Assembly: GCF_003269295.1 (NCBI RefSeq) | Contig: NZ_QLTT01000006.1 | Location: 372,001 to 436,000, forward strand | DNA: 64,000 nucleotides | Origin: Lentzea atacamensis | GTDB taxonomy: Bacteria > Actinomycetota > Actinomycetes > Mycobacteriales > Pseudonocardiaceae | Direction: 5' to 3' | In this document: in pieces, positions 45,331 to 54,276 of the stretch | How the letters are laid out: every line of letters begins with the position of its first letter | How positions within the stretch are numbered: the first letter of the stretch is position 1 | Notes under the pieces: model-generated | Seen by the model: the letters and a program-made list of their open reading frames with translations, nothing else | The model's database searches: none | What the model was told of the DNA's origin: nothing | Position numbers and translations under genes: made by a program

Positions 45331-46493
45331 CAGAAGAAGTCCGCGAGCCGTGGCGCGCCGGACGCGCCGACGAGCTGGTCCAGCACCACCGCGTCCGCCG
45401 GGTCGCCCTCCAGCAAACCCGCGCGCCGCAACGCATGCGTGTTCTGCGCGCCGGAGAACCACGGGCCGAGCGCCCGCGCGTGCAGCCGGACGGCGCCGGT
45501 GCCACCGGGTTCGACTCGCACCGCGCCGTCCTCGGCGACGATGCGGTGCAGGCCCGCGTGCCACGGCGCGTGCTCGTCGACGATCTCCAGGTCCACCGCC
45601 GCGTTCGCCGGGCGCGGCCAGCCGCGGGCGGCCACCGCGGCGGGCAGGTCGACGACGCGGAGCATCCAGGTCGAGGTCCACACCGAGTACCGCACCGGCG
45701 TCGCCCCGAGCAGGTTGAGCGTCGCGGGGTCGGTGATCCGCAGGTCGATGGCGTCGAGCGTGCCCGCCCACGACCGCAGCGACGCGAGCAGGTTCAGCTG
45801 GGCCTCGACGTCGACGCCGATCAGGTCGTACACCTTGAGGCGGCCCATGTCACCGCCGGGCTCGCGCTGCGCCGTCAGGTACCCGCGCAGGCCGTTCGGG
45901 CCCGGCAGCACGCTCACCAGGTCCATCTCGAGCACCTTCGCGAGGTCGATCCTCGGCGGGCGGCGATCGGCCATGCCGTCGATCGTCCGCGCCACCTCGA
46001 GGTAGCAGTCGCGCAGCGCGCTGAGATCAGCCTCACCGGCCGGTCGCGACGCCATCAGCTCGGCGGGACGCGGAGTTGTCAGCAATCTGTCCATCGGCAA
46101 CTCGACCCACTCGAAGAGCCCGGCGCGTTCCCAGCCGCGTTTCCGGTACAGGGTCGGCACGGTCGCGTAGAGCACGGAGATGGGCTGACCGTGCTCCCGC
46201 ATCACCGGCAGAGCGGCGTCGAGCAGTGCGGCGGCCACGCCACGGCCACGCGTGGCACCGTCGACGGCGACGCCGCCGATCCCGCCCATGGGGACCGCGG
46301 CGCCACCGTAGAACTGCGCGTACTCACCGATGCCGAGCACACCGGCGACCTTGCCGTCGAGTTCCGCCACCAGCCCGTGTCTGCCCGGCTGGACCAGCCG
46401 CTCCGGCCGTTCGGTCGAGTTGAACGCGAGCCTGCGCAGGCGGAAAACCGCGTCGAGGTCGTCCTCGGTGTACTCCCGAATGTGCACCGACAA
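45330..46493 (-). CDS. eis: Eis-type GNAT N-acetyltransferase
   Basis: The 387-residue product has a GNAT domain with TRGRGVAAALLDAALP, a second GNAT-like domain (about 160-285) and a C-terminal sterol-carrier-like domain ending LADFF. In Eis the C-terminal carboxylate is part of the active site and the enzyme acetylates several amines of aminoglycosides or peptides. The aromatic C-terminal end is kept here. Native substrate is unknown. Confidence 0.9.
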   Translation of the reverse strand: MSVHIREYTEDDLDAVFRLRRLAFNSTERPERLVQPGRHGLVAELDGKVAGVLGIGEYAQFYGGAAVPMGGIGGVAVDGATRGRGVAAALLDAALPVMREHGQPISVLYATVPTLYRKRGWERAGLFEWVELPMDRLLTTPRPAELMASRPAGEADLSALRDCYLEVARTIDGMADRRPPRIDLAKVLEMDLVSVLPGPNGLRGYLTAQREPGGDMGRLKVYDLIGVDVEAQLNLLASLRSWAGTLDAIDLRITDPATLNLLGATPVRYSVWTSTWMLRVVDLPAAVAARGWPRPANAAVDLEIVDEHAPWHAGLHRIVAEDGAVRVEPGGTGAVRLHARALGPWFSGAQNTHALRRAGLLEGDPADAVVLDQLVGASGAPRLADFF

Positions 46494-46497
46494 CTAT

Positions 46498-47313
46498 CTA
46501 CCAGGAAAAGAAGCCCTGGCCCGACTTCTTTCCCAGCTCGCCGCGCGCGACCTTGTCCCGCAACAACTGCGGTGGCTCGAACCGGGGCCCCAGTTGCGCC
46601 GCGAGGTGCTCCGCGATCGCCAGCCGGACGTCGAGGCCGACCAGGTCGGTGAGCTCCAGCGGGCCCATCGGCCAGCGGTAACCGAGCTTCATGCCGGTGT
46701 CGATGTCCGCCGCGGAGGCCACGCCCTCCTCCAGCATGCGGATCGCTTCCACGCCAACGGCGACACCCAGCCGCGAGGTCGCGAAGCCCGGTGCGTCACG
46801 AACCTCGATGACGGTCTTCCCCCACTGTTCGGCCCAGGTTCGCGCCTTGGCCACGTTCGCGGGGTCGACGCCGTCGTGGTGGACGAGCTCGACGAGCTGC
46901 TGCACCGGGACGGGGTTGAAGAAGTGCATGCCCAGCACGCGTTCACCGGGAAGCCCTGCGGCGATCTCGGCGATCGACAGCGACGAGGTGTTGGTCGCGA
47001 GGATCGCCCGCGGGCACTTCTCGGCCGCGAACCCGAGGACCTTCTGCTTCAGCGGCACGTTCTCCGGCACGGCCTCGACGACGAGCTCCGCGTCCGCCGG
47101 CAGCTCACCGGTGCTCAGGTTCGCGAACACCGCCTCGGCATCGGCGAGCTTGCCCTTCTCCTGCGCCTTGTCGAGCGAGCGCTTGACGGCGAGCCTGCCC
47201 TGTTCGGCACGTTCGGCGTCGGCTTCCGACAGCGTGACCTCGTGGCCGTGGGCGAGCAGGACGTGGATGATGCCCGCGCCCATCGTGCCGCCGCCGATGA
47301 CGACGGCCTTCAC
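46498..47313 (-). CDS. 3-hydroxyacyl-CoA dehydrogenase
   Basis: The 271-residue NAD-dependent enzyme oxidises 3-hydroxyacyl-CoA. It has the Rossmann motif VIGGGTMGAGI, acidic EAD at the end of the second strand, catalytic region NTSSLSIAEIA with MHFFNPVPVQQL, and C-terminal helices with YRWPMGPLELTDLVGLD. The GTG start at 47313 overlaps the EthD gene stop by 4 bp. Substrate chain length is not predictable. Confidence 0.92.
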   Translation of the reverse strand: MKAVVIGGGTMGAGIIHVLLAHGHEVTLSEADAERAEQGRLAVKRSLDKAQEKGKLADAEAVFANLSTGELPADAELVVEAVPENVPLKQKVLGFAAEKCPRAILATNTSSLSIAEIAAGLPGERVLGMHFFNPVPVQQLVELVHHDGVDPANVAKARTWAEQWGKTVIEVRDAPGFATSRLGVAVGVEAIRMLEEGVASAADIDTGMKLGYRWPMGPLELTDLVGLDVRLAIAEHLAAQLGPRFEPPQLLRDKVARGELGKKSGQGFFSW

Positions 47314-47630
47314 GGCGCGACCACCTCGGCGCTGAACATCGCGACGAGCTCCATGCCACCGATCTCGGCGAGGTTCGCGCCGGACGAGGCCCACTCGGGC
47401 GTCTTGAAGGCGGCCTTCATCGACTCGGCCGACTCGAAGTACAGCTCGGCGATCAGGTACGGCTCGGTGTCGCCCAGGAACCCGGCCAGGAACACCCGCT
47501 GCACCTTGGCGACCTCGGCGCGCACGAGTCCCGGCACCGAGTCGGCGATCGGCATGTGCGTGCCGAAGTACTTCTCGTCGAAGCCAGCGGGATCTGCGGG
47601 CTTCTTGTACAGCGCGATGTACTTGATCAT
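47310..47630 (-). CDS. EthD family protein
   Basis: The 106-residue protein is a dimeric alpha-beta barrel of the EthD type: MIKYIALYKKPADPAGFDE, the conserved HMPIADSVPGL and a C-terminal AMFSAEVV. EthD-like proteins accompany degradation pathways, but their chemistry is usually unknown. It is translationally coupled to the downstream hydroxyacyl-CoA dehydrogenase, suggesting a shared catabolic role. Confidence 0.85.
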   Translation of the reverse strand: MIKYIALYKKPADPAGFDEKYFGTHMPIADSVPGLVRAEVAKVQRVFLAGFLGDTEPYLIAELYFESAESMKAAFKTPEWASSGANLAEIGGMELVAMFSAEVVAP

Positions 47631-47704
47631 GTGACGCCATCCTCCTCGACTCGCCCAGCACTGTAACGCCCTGGCGCACCGCCCGGCTGGGGCACGATGG
47701 AGGA

Positions 47705-48352
47705 GTGCGGATCATCCTGCTGCGCCACGGCCAGAGCCTCGGCAACGTCGACGAGCTCGCCTACTGCCGCATCCCCGACCACGCCCTCCCGCTCACCGAG
47801 CTGGGCGAACACCAGGCCCGCGAGGCCGGGCCGACGATCAAGGAGCTGATCGGCGAGGAACCGGTCGCGGCCTACGTCTCGCCGTACAAGCGGACGCGCC
47901 GCACGTTCGAGCTGCTCGGCATCAACGCCGAGCGCGTCGTGACCGAGCCGCGGGTGCGAGAACAGGACTGGGGCAACCTCCAGGACCCGGTGCAGCAGGA
48001 GATGCTCAAGCACCAGCGGCACGCGTTCGGGCACTTCTTCTTCCGGCTGCCCAACGGTGAGTCCGGCGCGGACGTGGACGACCGGGTGGCGGCGTTCCTG
48101 GACGGGCTGGAGGTCCGGCTGCACAAGGACGACGGGCACCCCAAGACGGCGCTGGTCGTGTCGCACGGTCTGACGATCAGGTTGCTGTGCCGCCGGTTGT
48201 TCGACTGGAGCATCGAGCTCTTCGAGTCGCTGTCCAACGTGGACACGTGTGAGAACCGCGTGCTCGACCACGACGGCACGGGGTGGAAGCTGGACCGCCC
48301 GTTCGCCCAGTGGCGCGACTCACCGGACGGGACGGTCCAGCTTCCTTTCTAG
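47705..48352 (+). CDS. Histidine phosphatase family protein
   Basis: The 215-residue protein starts at GTG 47705 and has the catalytic [10 protein letters not shown], Arg in [13 protein letters not shown], Glu in REQDWGNL and the second His in [11 protein letters not shown]. It is a phosphoglycerate-mutase-like phosphatase of unknown substrate. Its stop overlaps the convergent rpmF stop by 4 bp. Confidence 0.9.
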   Translation: MRIILLRHGQSLGNVDELAYCRIPDHALPLTELGEHQAREAGPTIKELIGEEPVAAYVSPYKRTRRTFELLGINAERVVTEPRVREQDWGNLQDPVQQEMLKHQRHAFGHFFFRLPNGESGADVDDRVAAFLDGLEVRLHKDDGHPKTALVVSHGLTIRLLCRRLFDWSIELFESLSNVDTCENRVLDHDGTGWKLDRPFAQWRDSPDGTVQLPF

Positions 48353-48510
48353 ATGAGCCCCCGCTTGTAGGCGGCGACAAGCCGACGCGGAACGAGGAGC
48401 TCCTTGCCGTCGAGAGTCCGGACACGCACGAGGTCCGGCGCGGTGGCCTTCCACTGCGAGCGCCGGTGGCGGGTGTTCGAGCGCGACGTCTTGCGCTTGG
48501 GGACGGCCAT
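48349..48510 (-). CDS. rpmF: 50S ribosomal protein L32, zinc-free paralogue
   Basis: The 53-residue protein begins [20 protein letters not shown], as L32 does, and has no Cys, so it lacks the zinc ribbon of the standard form. ATG 48510 overlaps the rpmE2 stop (TGATG). It is the last gene of the mrf-rpmE2-rpmF arm of the Zur-type cluster. Confidence 0.92.
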   Translation of the reverse strand: MAVPKRKTSRSNTRHRRSQWKATAPDLVRVRTLDGKELLVPRRLVAAYKRGLI

Positions 48511-48761
48511 CAGCGCTCTCGCTTTCCGTAACGGCGGTTGAACTTCTCGACCCGGCCAGCGGTGTCGACGAGTCGTTGCGTGCCCGTCCAGAACGGGTGC
48601 GAGTCGGCGGTGATGTCGACGACGAGCAGCGGGTAGCTGTTGCCGTCCTCCCACTCGATCGTCCGGCTCGACGTCGCCGTCGAACGGGTCAGGAACGTCT
48701 TGCCGGTGGACGCGTCCTGGAAGACCACGGGGTGGTAGTCGGGGTGGATACCGGGCTTCAT
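48510..48761 (-). CDS. rpmE2: 50S ribosomal protein L31 type B
   Basis: The 83-residue product ([39 protein letters not shown]) is a type B L31. It lacks the Cys of zinc-binding L31, allowing it to replace the zinc form under zinc starvation. It overlaps mrf by 4 bp upstream and rpmF by 1 bp downstream. Confidence 0.95.
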   Translation of the reverse strand: MKPGIHPDYHPVVFQDASTGKTFLTRSTATSSRTIEWEDGNSYPLLVVDITADSHPFWTGTQRLVDTAGRVEKFNRRYGKRER

Positions 48762-49642
48762 ATCTCCAGCTTTCGGATCGAGTCCACGAAGGACAGTTCG
48801 TCGTCGGTCAGCAGCGCGCCTTCGAACGCCGCGGTGATGTCGTCCGGTTCACCGAGGGTGATCGCCACGATCTGCGTGGTCTTGCCCTCGCGCGGACCGC
48901 CCTGGCCGACGTGCAGCCCACCGCCCGCGGATTCCAGGTGCAGCGCGACCTCCGGCTCGTCCGCCACCCACAGCCGGCCGCGCGAACGCACCACCGTCCC
49001 GTCGAGCAACGCGTCGAGCGCGTCGTTCAGCCGCGCCGGGTGGAACGGCCGGTCAGCCGTGAAAACCGCTGTCGAGACACCGCATTCGGGCGTGAGCGGG
49101 ATCATCCGCGGCCTGGTGCTCCTGCTCACGACGACCGTGTCGGGCGTGCAGCGGTGCGCGCCGGGAGCCAGCCGGTCGAGCACGGCCAACGTCCGCTCGT
49201 CCGCATCTCCTTGCAACACCAGCACATCCGCGGCCTCGGCCTGCGCGACGACGACCTGCGCGACCGTGCGCTGGTCGCTGACCATCGAGGCGTCACCGAG
49301 TGCGTCGTCGAGCCAGCTCTCCGCGTCGAGCACGGTGATCACGCACTCCACGTCGACGCCGAGGTTGCGGCGCACCGCGTCCGGCTCCAGCAACGGGTCG
49401 AGGTGCAGCACGACCGTGTGCCCCGCGAACGTCCCGAGCAGTTCCCGCAGGTCTTCGCGCACGGTGCACGACACGCAACCGTGCAGCAGCTCGATCTCGG
49501 TCGAGATGCCGTCGACCCAGCGCCGCACGCACGTCTCCGTGGCGACGTGCCGCACCAGGACCGAGCCGGGCCGGTCCCGCCACACCCGCACGGCGACGTC
49601 GTGCTCGACCAGCCCCGCCACCATAACGACAACGGTTTCCAT
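48758..49642 (-). CDS. mrf: COG0523-like zinc-starvation protein (Mrf type)
   Basis: The 294-residue protein belongs to the actinobacterial COG0523 branch found with alternative ribosomal proteins. It keeps [18 protein letters not shown], the Cys motif of the family, and the C-terminal CobW-like domain ([23 protein letters not shown]). A Walker A P-loop is absent; the N terminus reads [20 protein letters not shown]. It diverges from rpmB across the Zur-type site. In mycobacteria the related Mrf helps hibernation of zinc-free ribosomes. Confidence 0.82.
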   Translation of the reverse strand: METVVVMVAGLVEHDVAVRVWRDRPGSVLVRHVATETCVRRWVDGISTEIELLHGCVSCTVREDLRELLGTFAGHTVVLHLDPLLEPDAVRRNLGVDVECVITVLDAESWLDDALGDASMVSDQRTVAQVVVAQAEAADVLVLQGDADERTLAVLDRLAPGAHRCTPDTVVVSRSTRPRMIPLTPECGVSTAVFTADRPFHPARLNDALDALLDGTVVRSRGRLWVADEPEVALHLESAGGGLHVGQGGPREGKTTQIVAITLGEPDDITAAFEGALLTDDELSFVDSIRKLEI

Positions 49643-49660
49643 GTAGGCTACCGTAGATGA

Positions 49661-49675
49661 AAACGAATGTCGTTT
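49661..49675. promoter_or_regulatory. Zur-type palindrome between mrf and rpmB
   Basis: AAACGA-ATG-TCGTTT is a perfect 6-bp-arm palindrome embedded in GATGAAAACGAATGTCGTTT, similar to actinobacterial Zur boxes (TGAAAA...TTTTCA). It sits 19 bp from both divergent starts. The genes on both sides are the classic Zur regulon of zinc-free ribosomal proteins. Confidence 0.75.
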
Positions 49676-49694
49676 CAAATGGGAGGTCGCGCAC

Positions 49695-49925
49695 ATGCGC
49701 TGCCAGTTGACGGGCCGTGAGCCCGGCTTCGGCAACCGCGTCTCGCACTCGCAACGCAAGACGCGGCGCCGGTGGAACCCGAACGTCCAGCGCAAGCGGT
49801 ACTGGGTGCCGTCGCTGAACCGGTTCGTGACGCTGACGCTGTCCACGAAGGGCATCAAGACGGTCGACAAGCTCGGCATCGAGGCCGTCGTGGCCCGGCT
49901 GCGCGCACAAGGGGTGAAGGTCTGA
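49695..49925 (+). CDS. rpmB: 50S ribosomal protein L28, zinc-free paralogue
   Basis: The 76-residue product has [20 protein letters not shown] and [20 protein letters not shown]. Only one Cys remains, so the four-Cys zinc site of the standard L28 is lost. First gene of the plus-strand arm of the Zur-type cluster; it overlaps rpmG by one base. Confidence 0.93.
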   Translation: MRCQLTGREPGFGNRVSHSQRKTRRRWNPNVQRKRYWVPSLNRFVTLTLSTKGIKTVDKLGIEAVVARLRAQGVKV

Positions 49926-50092
49926 TGGCCAAGGGGAACGACGTCCGGCCGATCATCAAGATGAGGTCGACCGCCGGCACGGGCTACACCTACGTGACCC
50001 GCAAGAACCGCCGCAACGACCCGGACCGCATGGTGCTGCGCAAGTACGACCCGGTGGCGCGCAAGCACGTCGACTTCCGAGAGGAGCGCTGA
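49925..50092 (+). CDS. rpmG: 50S ribosomal protein L33, zinc-free paralogue
   Basis: The 55-residue product reads [20 protein letters not shown] and ends [17 protein letters not shown], the L33 pattern without any Cys. It starts at the TGATG overlap with rpmB and is followed one base later by rpsN. Confidence 0.94.
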   Translation: MAKGNDVRPIIKMRSTAGTGYTYVTRKNRRNDPDRMVLRKYDPVARKHVDFREER

Positions 50093-50093
50093 C

Positions 50094-50387
50094 GTGGCGA
50101 AGAAGTCGAAGATCGCCGCGGACAAGCGCCGACGCGAAATCGTTGCGCGTTATGCGGAACGTCGTGCGGAGCTGAAGGAAATGCTGCGGCACCCGGAGAC
50201 GCGTGAAGAGGCGTTGCGCGGCCTGCAGAAGCTGCCCAGGGACGCGTCGCCGACCCGGTTGCGCAACCGGGACGCGGTGGACGGACGGCCGCGGGCGTTC
50301 AACCGCGCGTTCGGGTTGTCGCGCATCCGGTTGAGGGAAATGGCCCACCGCGGTGAGCTTCCCGGCGTCTCGAAGGCGAGCTGGTGA
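50094..50387 (+). CDS. rpsN: 30S ribosomal protein S14, long zinc-free type
   Basis: The 97-residue product ([60 protein letters not shown]) is the long Cys-free S14, unlike the short zinc-binding form encoded in the main ribosomal operon. It starts at GTG and overlaps rpsR by one base. Confidence 0.95.
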   Translation: MAKKSKIAADKRRREIVARYAERRAELKEMLRHPETREEALRGLQKLPRDASPTRLRNRDAVDGRPRAFNRAFGLSRIRLREMAHRGELPGVSKASW

Positions 50388-50620
50388 TGCGCGACAGCAA
50401 GAGGCCGGTGAAGCGCAGGCAGAACCTCCTCAACAAGGAGGGCGTGACCGTCGTCGACTGGAAGGACGTCACGCTGCTGCGCAAGTTCATCTCGGACCGG
50501 GGCAAGATCCGGTCCCGCCGCGTGACCGGCCTGACGCCGCAACAGCAGCGGCAGGTCGCCACGGCCATCAAGAACGCACGGGAGATGGCCCTGTTGCCGT
50601 ACCCGTCACAAGGGCGATGA
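50387..50620 (+). CDS. rpsR: 30S ribosomal protein S18, zinc-free paralogue
   Basis: The 77-residue product has [40 protein letters not shown] and a basic helix ending LLPYPSQGR. It has no Cys. ATG 50387 overlaps the rpsN stop. Its 3' end overlaps the convergent membrane-protein gene by 53 bp, which is long for this compact cluster. Confidence 0.94.
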   Translation: MRDSKRPVKRRQNLLNKEGVTVVDWKDVTLLRKFISDRGKIRSRRVTGLTPQQQRQVATAIKNAREMALLPYPSQGR

Positions 50621-50924
50621 CGCGGATCGCCGTGCTGGCCACGAACGCCAGCACGGCGAGCTGCACCAGCAACGCGAGCACCCAGGTCGTGTGTTCGTCG
50701 ACCGTCAGATCACCACGAACACCGACCAAGAAGGTCGCGTAGAGGCCCCAGCACTGCAGTGCGGCCAGCCCGGCACCGACGATCGTCGTGCGCAGCGAGA
50801 CGATCACGACGACGGCGGCGAGCAGGACGAGGGCCAGCAGCGGCCAGGCACCGGTGAACGCGGTCACGCCGACTCCACCACCGAATCCGAGCGCGGAGCC
50901 GTAACCGCCTTTCATTCTTCGCAT
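50568..50924 (-). CDS. Small membrane protein of unknown function
   Basis: The product of about 118 residues has three to four hydrophobic segments ([52 protein letters not shown]) and a Gly-rich N terminus. It converges on rpsR with an overlap. ATGs at 50924 and 50915 are both possible. No family was recognised. Confidence 0.6.
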   Translation of the reverse strand: MRRMKGGYGSALGFGGGVGVTAFTGAWPLLALVLLAAVVVIVSLRTTIVGAGLAALQCWGLYATFLVGVRGDLTVDEHTTWVLALLVQLAVLAFVASTAIRVIALVTGTATGPSPVRS

Positions 50925-51008
50925 CCGATCGGTCTATCGCCTCAGATGAGATCAGCGCCACCTCTCAAGCGTGAAGTTGGTGCTTTCGAGTGAGGCACGA
51001 TCGCACGA

Positions 51009-51641
51009 ATGAGCCTGTACGAAGTAGTGCACCGGCGCCGCGACACCCGTGCCGAGTTCACCGGTGCGGAAATCCCGCCAGACGTTCTGCGACGTGTGTT
51101 GACCGCGGCTCACGCGGCTCCCAGCGTCGGCCTCTCCCAGCCGTGGGACTTCGTGCTCGTGCGTGATGAATCGATTCGGCGCGCGTTTCGCGACCACGTC
51201 CAGGCCGAACGCAGTGTCTTCGCAGCTCAGCTCGATCATGAACGAGCAGAGGCCTTCTCCCGTATCAAGGTCGAGGGAGTCATGGAGTCGTCGCTCGGCA
51301 TCGTCGTCACGTACGACCCCGACCGGGGCTCGCCGGCGGTGCTGGGCAGGCACGCGATCGCGGACGCGGGCCTCTACTCCGTGTGTCTGGCCATCCAGAA
51401 CCTGTGGCTCGCCGCGACGGAAGAGGGCCTGGGTGTTGGGTGGGTGAGCTTTTACCGAGAAGATGTGCTGCGCCGCATGCTGGACATCCCCACAAGGGTC
51501 CGCCCGGTGGCGTGGCTGTGCGTAGGACCGGTTCGATCCCTGCCCGATACGCCCGATCTGGAACGTCACGGTTGGCGCAACCGACTACCCCTCGATGACG
51601 TCCTGCACCACGATCGGTACGGGGCGCGACCGTCCCGGTAG
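51009..51641 (+). CDS. bluB: 5,6-dimethylbenzimidazole synthase
   Basis: BluB converts reduced FMN to dimethylbenzimidazole, the lower ligand of vitamin B12. The 210-residue product has the nitroreductase-like FMN-binding RRRDTRAEF, the BluB segments HAAPSVGLSQPWDFVLVRD and GRHAIADAGLYSVCLAIQNL, and GLGVGWVSFY. No cobalamin riboswitch was found in the short upstream region and no other cobalamin genes are near. Confidence 0.9.
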   Translation: MSLYEVVHRRRDTRAEFTGAEIPPDVLRRVLTAAHAAPSVGLSQPWDFVLVRDESIRRAFRDHVQAERSVFAAQLDHERAEAFSRIKVEGVMESSLGIVVTYDPDRGSPAVLGRHAIADAGLYSVCLAIQNLWLAATEEGLGVGWVSFYREDVLRRMLDIPTRVRPVAWLCVGPVRSLPDTPDLERHGWRNRLPLDDVLHHDRYGARPSR

Positions 51642-51685
51642 CCTGTGCAGGCCGCTCGGCGAGTCGGAACGGAGTCGATGAACGA

Positions 51686-53185
51686 GTGGAGCAGCGTGAT
51701 CCGCTGGTAGCGGGCCAGATTCCGCGGTTGGACCGAGAGGTCCGCGCGTTGCTCAACGCTGGCCGCCTGCCGGAGGCGAACAGTCTCTTCGACGAGGTGG
51801 TCACCAAGGTGTCCCCCGGCGCCGACCGCTGGGTCCGGTCGGCCGTGCTGGTGAACCGCGCCGTCATGGCGTGGCGCCTCGGACGTATTCCTCTCGCCCT
51901 GGAATTGGCTGCCGAGGGGTGGACGGATCTCGACGCCGACCGCACGGACAGCCCTGCCGTGGCCCAGACGATGGGCTCGCTCGGCTACCTCATGGAGGGC
52001 ATCGGCAACCGGCGCGCGGCGCTGGACATGCTGCGGCTGTCGGTGCAGGTGGCTCGCCGTGCGGGCAACACCGACACGTTGGCCCACTGCCTGCAGCGCC
52101 TCGGCGGTTCGCTGAACTTCCGCGCCTGCTCGGGGCCTCCCGCGGCGGCGCCTGCGATCTTCGAGGAAGCGCTGGCGTACCTCGACGAGGGCCTGGGCAT
52201 CGTCAAGGACGAGACGCACCGGCGCGCGCTCCTCGGTGCGTACGGCCGGTCCCTGGCGGGCGTCGGCCAGCTGGACAAGGCCGAGGAGGTCGGCGAGGAG
52301 ACCCTGCGGCTGGCGACGGACGCGGGAGATCTGTGGGGCATCTCGGTCGGGAACTGGGTTCTCGCTGTCGTGCGCCGTGAGCAGGGTGATCTGGACGAAG
52401 CGCGCACACTCGCGGCGCGTGCGGTGTGCAACGCCGAACGCATCAACGACACGTCGCTGCTGCTGCGGTTCTCCACGGAGCTGGCGGACATCTGCCACGC
52501 ACTGGGTGACGCGGTGGGCGAGGCCGAGGCGTTGCGGCGGTCGATGACGGCGTCGCGCACGGCGACGGAGACGTTGCAGGAAGGCCTCGGCCAGGCGCTG
52601 GAGCAGCGCCGCGTGGCCGTTCAGGCACAACGGCTCGCGGTGGCGGCGCAGGAGGCCGCGGCGCGTGATCCGCTGACGGGCCTCGCGAACCGGCTGGGGC
52701 TGGAACGTGCCGCGCAGTCGTTGCTCGAGTCGACGGCGGCGCGCGGCCGGGTGCCGTGGCTGGTGCTGGTCGACGTGGACTGGTTCAAGGGCGTGAACGA
52801 CGACGCCGGCCACGCGGCGGGCGATGCGGCGTTGCGCGAGATCGCCGCCTTGCTGCGGCGCGAGTGCCGGGCGGACGACCTGGTGGCGCGCTGGGCCGGT
52901 GACGAGTTCGTGGTGCTGCTCGGTGACACCGGGCCGAACATGGACGTGGGCCCGAACGTGGCCGAGCGGATCCGCGCGGCCGTCGACGGCCACGACTGGA
53001 CGATGGTGCTCGGCGCGGTCCGCCGCCCGACCGTGAGCATCGGTGTCGCGGCGGGACCGGCCAAGCTGGACCAGCTGTTCGCGGCCGCGGACATGGCGCT
53101 GTACCGCGCCAAGCGGCACGGCCGGAACAGGGTCGAGGTCGAACCTTCCGTGGACGAGATCCCCGAGATCGTCTCGGGGAACTAG
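51686..53185 (+). CDS. TPR-GGDEF diguanylate cyclase candidate
   Basis: The 499-residue cytosolic protein has tandem TPR-like helical repeats (about 1-300), a coiled-coil linker (about 300-330) and a C-terminal GGDEF domain (about 335-490). Key residues are DPLTGLANR, LVDVDWFKGVND and the active-site variant ARWAGDEFVVLL, where AGDEF is a functional-looking form of GGDEF. No EAL domain or membrane segment is present. The TPR part probably links cyclic-di-GMP synthesis to a partner protein. The start is GTG 51686. Confidence 0.88.
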   Translation: MEQRDPLVAGQIPRLDREVRALLNAGRLPEANSLFDEVVTKVSPGADRWVRSAVLVNRAVMAWRLGRIPLALELAAEGWTDLDADRTDSPAVAQTMGSLGYLMEGIGNRRAALDMLRLSVQVARRAGNTDTLAHCLQRLGGSLNFRACSGPPAAAPAIFEEALAYLDEGLGIVKDETHRRALLGAYGRSLAGVGQLDKAEEVGEETLRLATDAGDLWGISVGNWVLAVVRREQGDLDEARTLAARAVCNAERINDTSLLLRFSTELADICHALGDAVGEAEALRRSMTASRTATETLQEGLGQALEQRRVAVQAQRLAVAAQEAAARDPLTGLANRLGLERAAQSLLESTAARGRVPWLVLVDVDWFKGVNDDAGHAAGDAALREIAALLRRECRADDLVARWAGDEFVVLLGDTGPNMDVGPNVAERIRAAVDGHDWTMVLGAVRRPTVSIGVAAGPAKLDQLFAAADMALYRAKRHGRNRVEVEPSVDEIPEIVSGN

Positions 53186-53188
53186 TTC

Positions 53189-53836
53189 CTACGCGATCAG
53201 ACCACCGCGGTAGGCCACCAGCGCGGCCTGCACGCGGTTGACCGCGCCGATCTTGCCGAGCACCGACGAGACATAGCCCTTCACCGTCGCCTCCGACAGG
53301 TGCAGGGTGCCGCCGATCTCGGCGTTGGACATGCCCTGTCCGATCAGCACGAGCACCTCGCGCTCGCGCTCGGACAGACTCGCGAGGAGTCTGCGGGCCG
53401 GCTCGGCCATCCGCTCGCCGTCCGCTACGGCCGCGAGCACCCGTGCCGCTACACCGGGGTCGAGAACCGCTCCCCCGCGCGCGAGATCACGCACGGCCTT
53501 GACGAGCTGTTCCGGTTCGGTGTCCTTCAGAAGGAAGCCCGCCGCACCCAGCCGCAGAGCTTCCGAAACGTACTCGTCGACGTCGAACGTGGTCAGGATG
53601 CAGACCCGTGGTGGGTCGGGCAGGGTCCGCAGCCTCCGCAGTGCCACGAGCCCGTCCGAGGTGCGCATCCGGATGTCGAGCAGGACCACGTGAGGACGGT
53701 GCTGGCGGGCCAGGTCGGCCACCAGATGCCCGTCATCGCATTCGGCGACGACTTCGATGTCCCCGACGCTGCTCAGGATCATGCGAAGGCCAGAACGGAC
53801 GAGGTCCTCGTCGTCGGCCAGCAGAACCTTGATCAC
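53189..53836 (-). CDS. NarL/LuxR family response regulator
   Basis: The 215-residue product has a receiver domain (LLADDEDLVRSGLRMIL, phospho-Asp in VVLLDIRMR, Lys in FLLKDTEPEQLV) and a LuxR-type helix-turn-helix (LSEREREVLVLIGQGMSNAE, LSEATVKGYVSSVLGKI). No kinase gene adjoins, so it is an orphan here. It converges on the GGDEF gene with 3 bp between stops. Confidence 0.92.
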   Translation of the reverse strand: MIKVLLADDEDLVRSGLRMILSSVGDIEVVAECDDGHLVADLARQHRPHVVLLDIRMRTSDGLVALRRLRTLPDPPRVCILTTFDVDEYVSEALRLGAAGFLLKDTEPEQLVKAVRDLARGGAVLDPGVAARVLAAVADGERMAEPARRLLASLSEREREVLVLIGQGMSNAEIGGTLHLSEATVKGYVSSVLGKIGAVNRVQAALVAYRGGLIA

Positions 53837-54027
53837 GACGCCTCCCGCATTGGCGTTCCGTGCTCCCTCATGTTCGTGATCTTCGCGTACAGACGTCGAA
53901 GGTCACGTTAATTCTCAGTTATCTCATCATGTGGTAACGGTTTTTCGAGAAGGCGAGCGACGTTCACAGTTACCGGAATAGCGCGCCGACTTCGCTGCGT
54001 AGGCATGCCACCAGGACTTGAAGTGCA

Positions 54028-54237
54028 TCATCGAGACCCTGAGTAACCAAACATGGAAATCCCACTGAGTGGAATGTCGTACCAGAAACACAGATACGGG
54101 CCGCGGAATCGGAAACCGCTCGTCGTTTCTGCCCATACGGCTTCCTGATGACCGTCGGGATCGATGCAGATGGTCACAGGACCGACACGGCAAACGCGAA
54201 GGTCTTTCGCGATAGTCTTACCGAAAGTAACCTGCAT
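54028..54237 (-). CDS. Small hypothetical ORF upstream of the acylase gene
   Basis: A 69-residue frame starts at ATG 54237, behind AGGGATG, and reads MQVTFGKTIAKDLRVCRVGP with later ICIDPDGHQEAVWAETTSGF and a hydrophobic aromatic end PYLCFWYDIPLSGISMFG. Amino-acid composition is protein-like. The surrounding 53.84-54.24 kb DNA is less GC-rich than the rest of the window. It is divergent from the acylase gene. No family was recognised, and it may be spurious. Confidence 0.4.
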   Translation of the reverse strand: MQVTFGKTIAKDLRVCRVGPVTICIDPDGHQEAVWAETTSGFRFRGPYLCFWYDIPLSGISMFGYSGSR

Positions 54238-54276
54238 CACAACATCCCTGCACTCCTCGGAGAGGAGCTTCGCGCC

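Noticed and set aside
50925-51008. Cobalamin riboswitch in front of bluB
   Set aside because: Only 84 bp are available and no B12-box-like sequence is visible.
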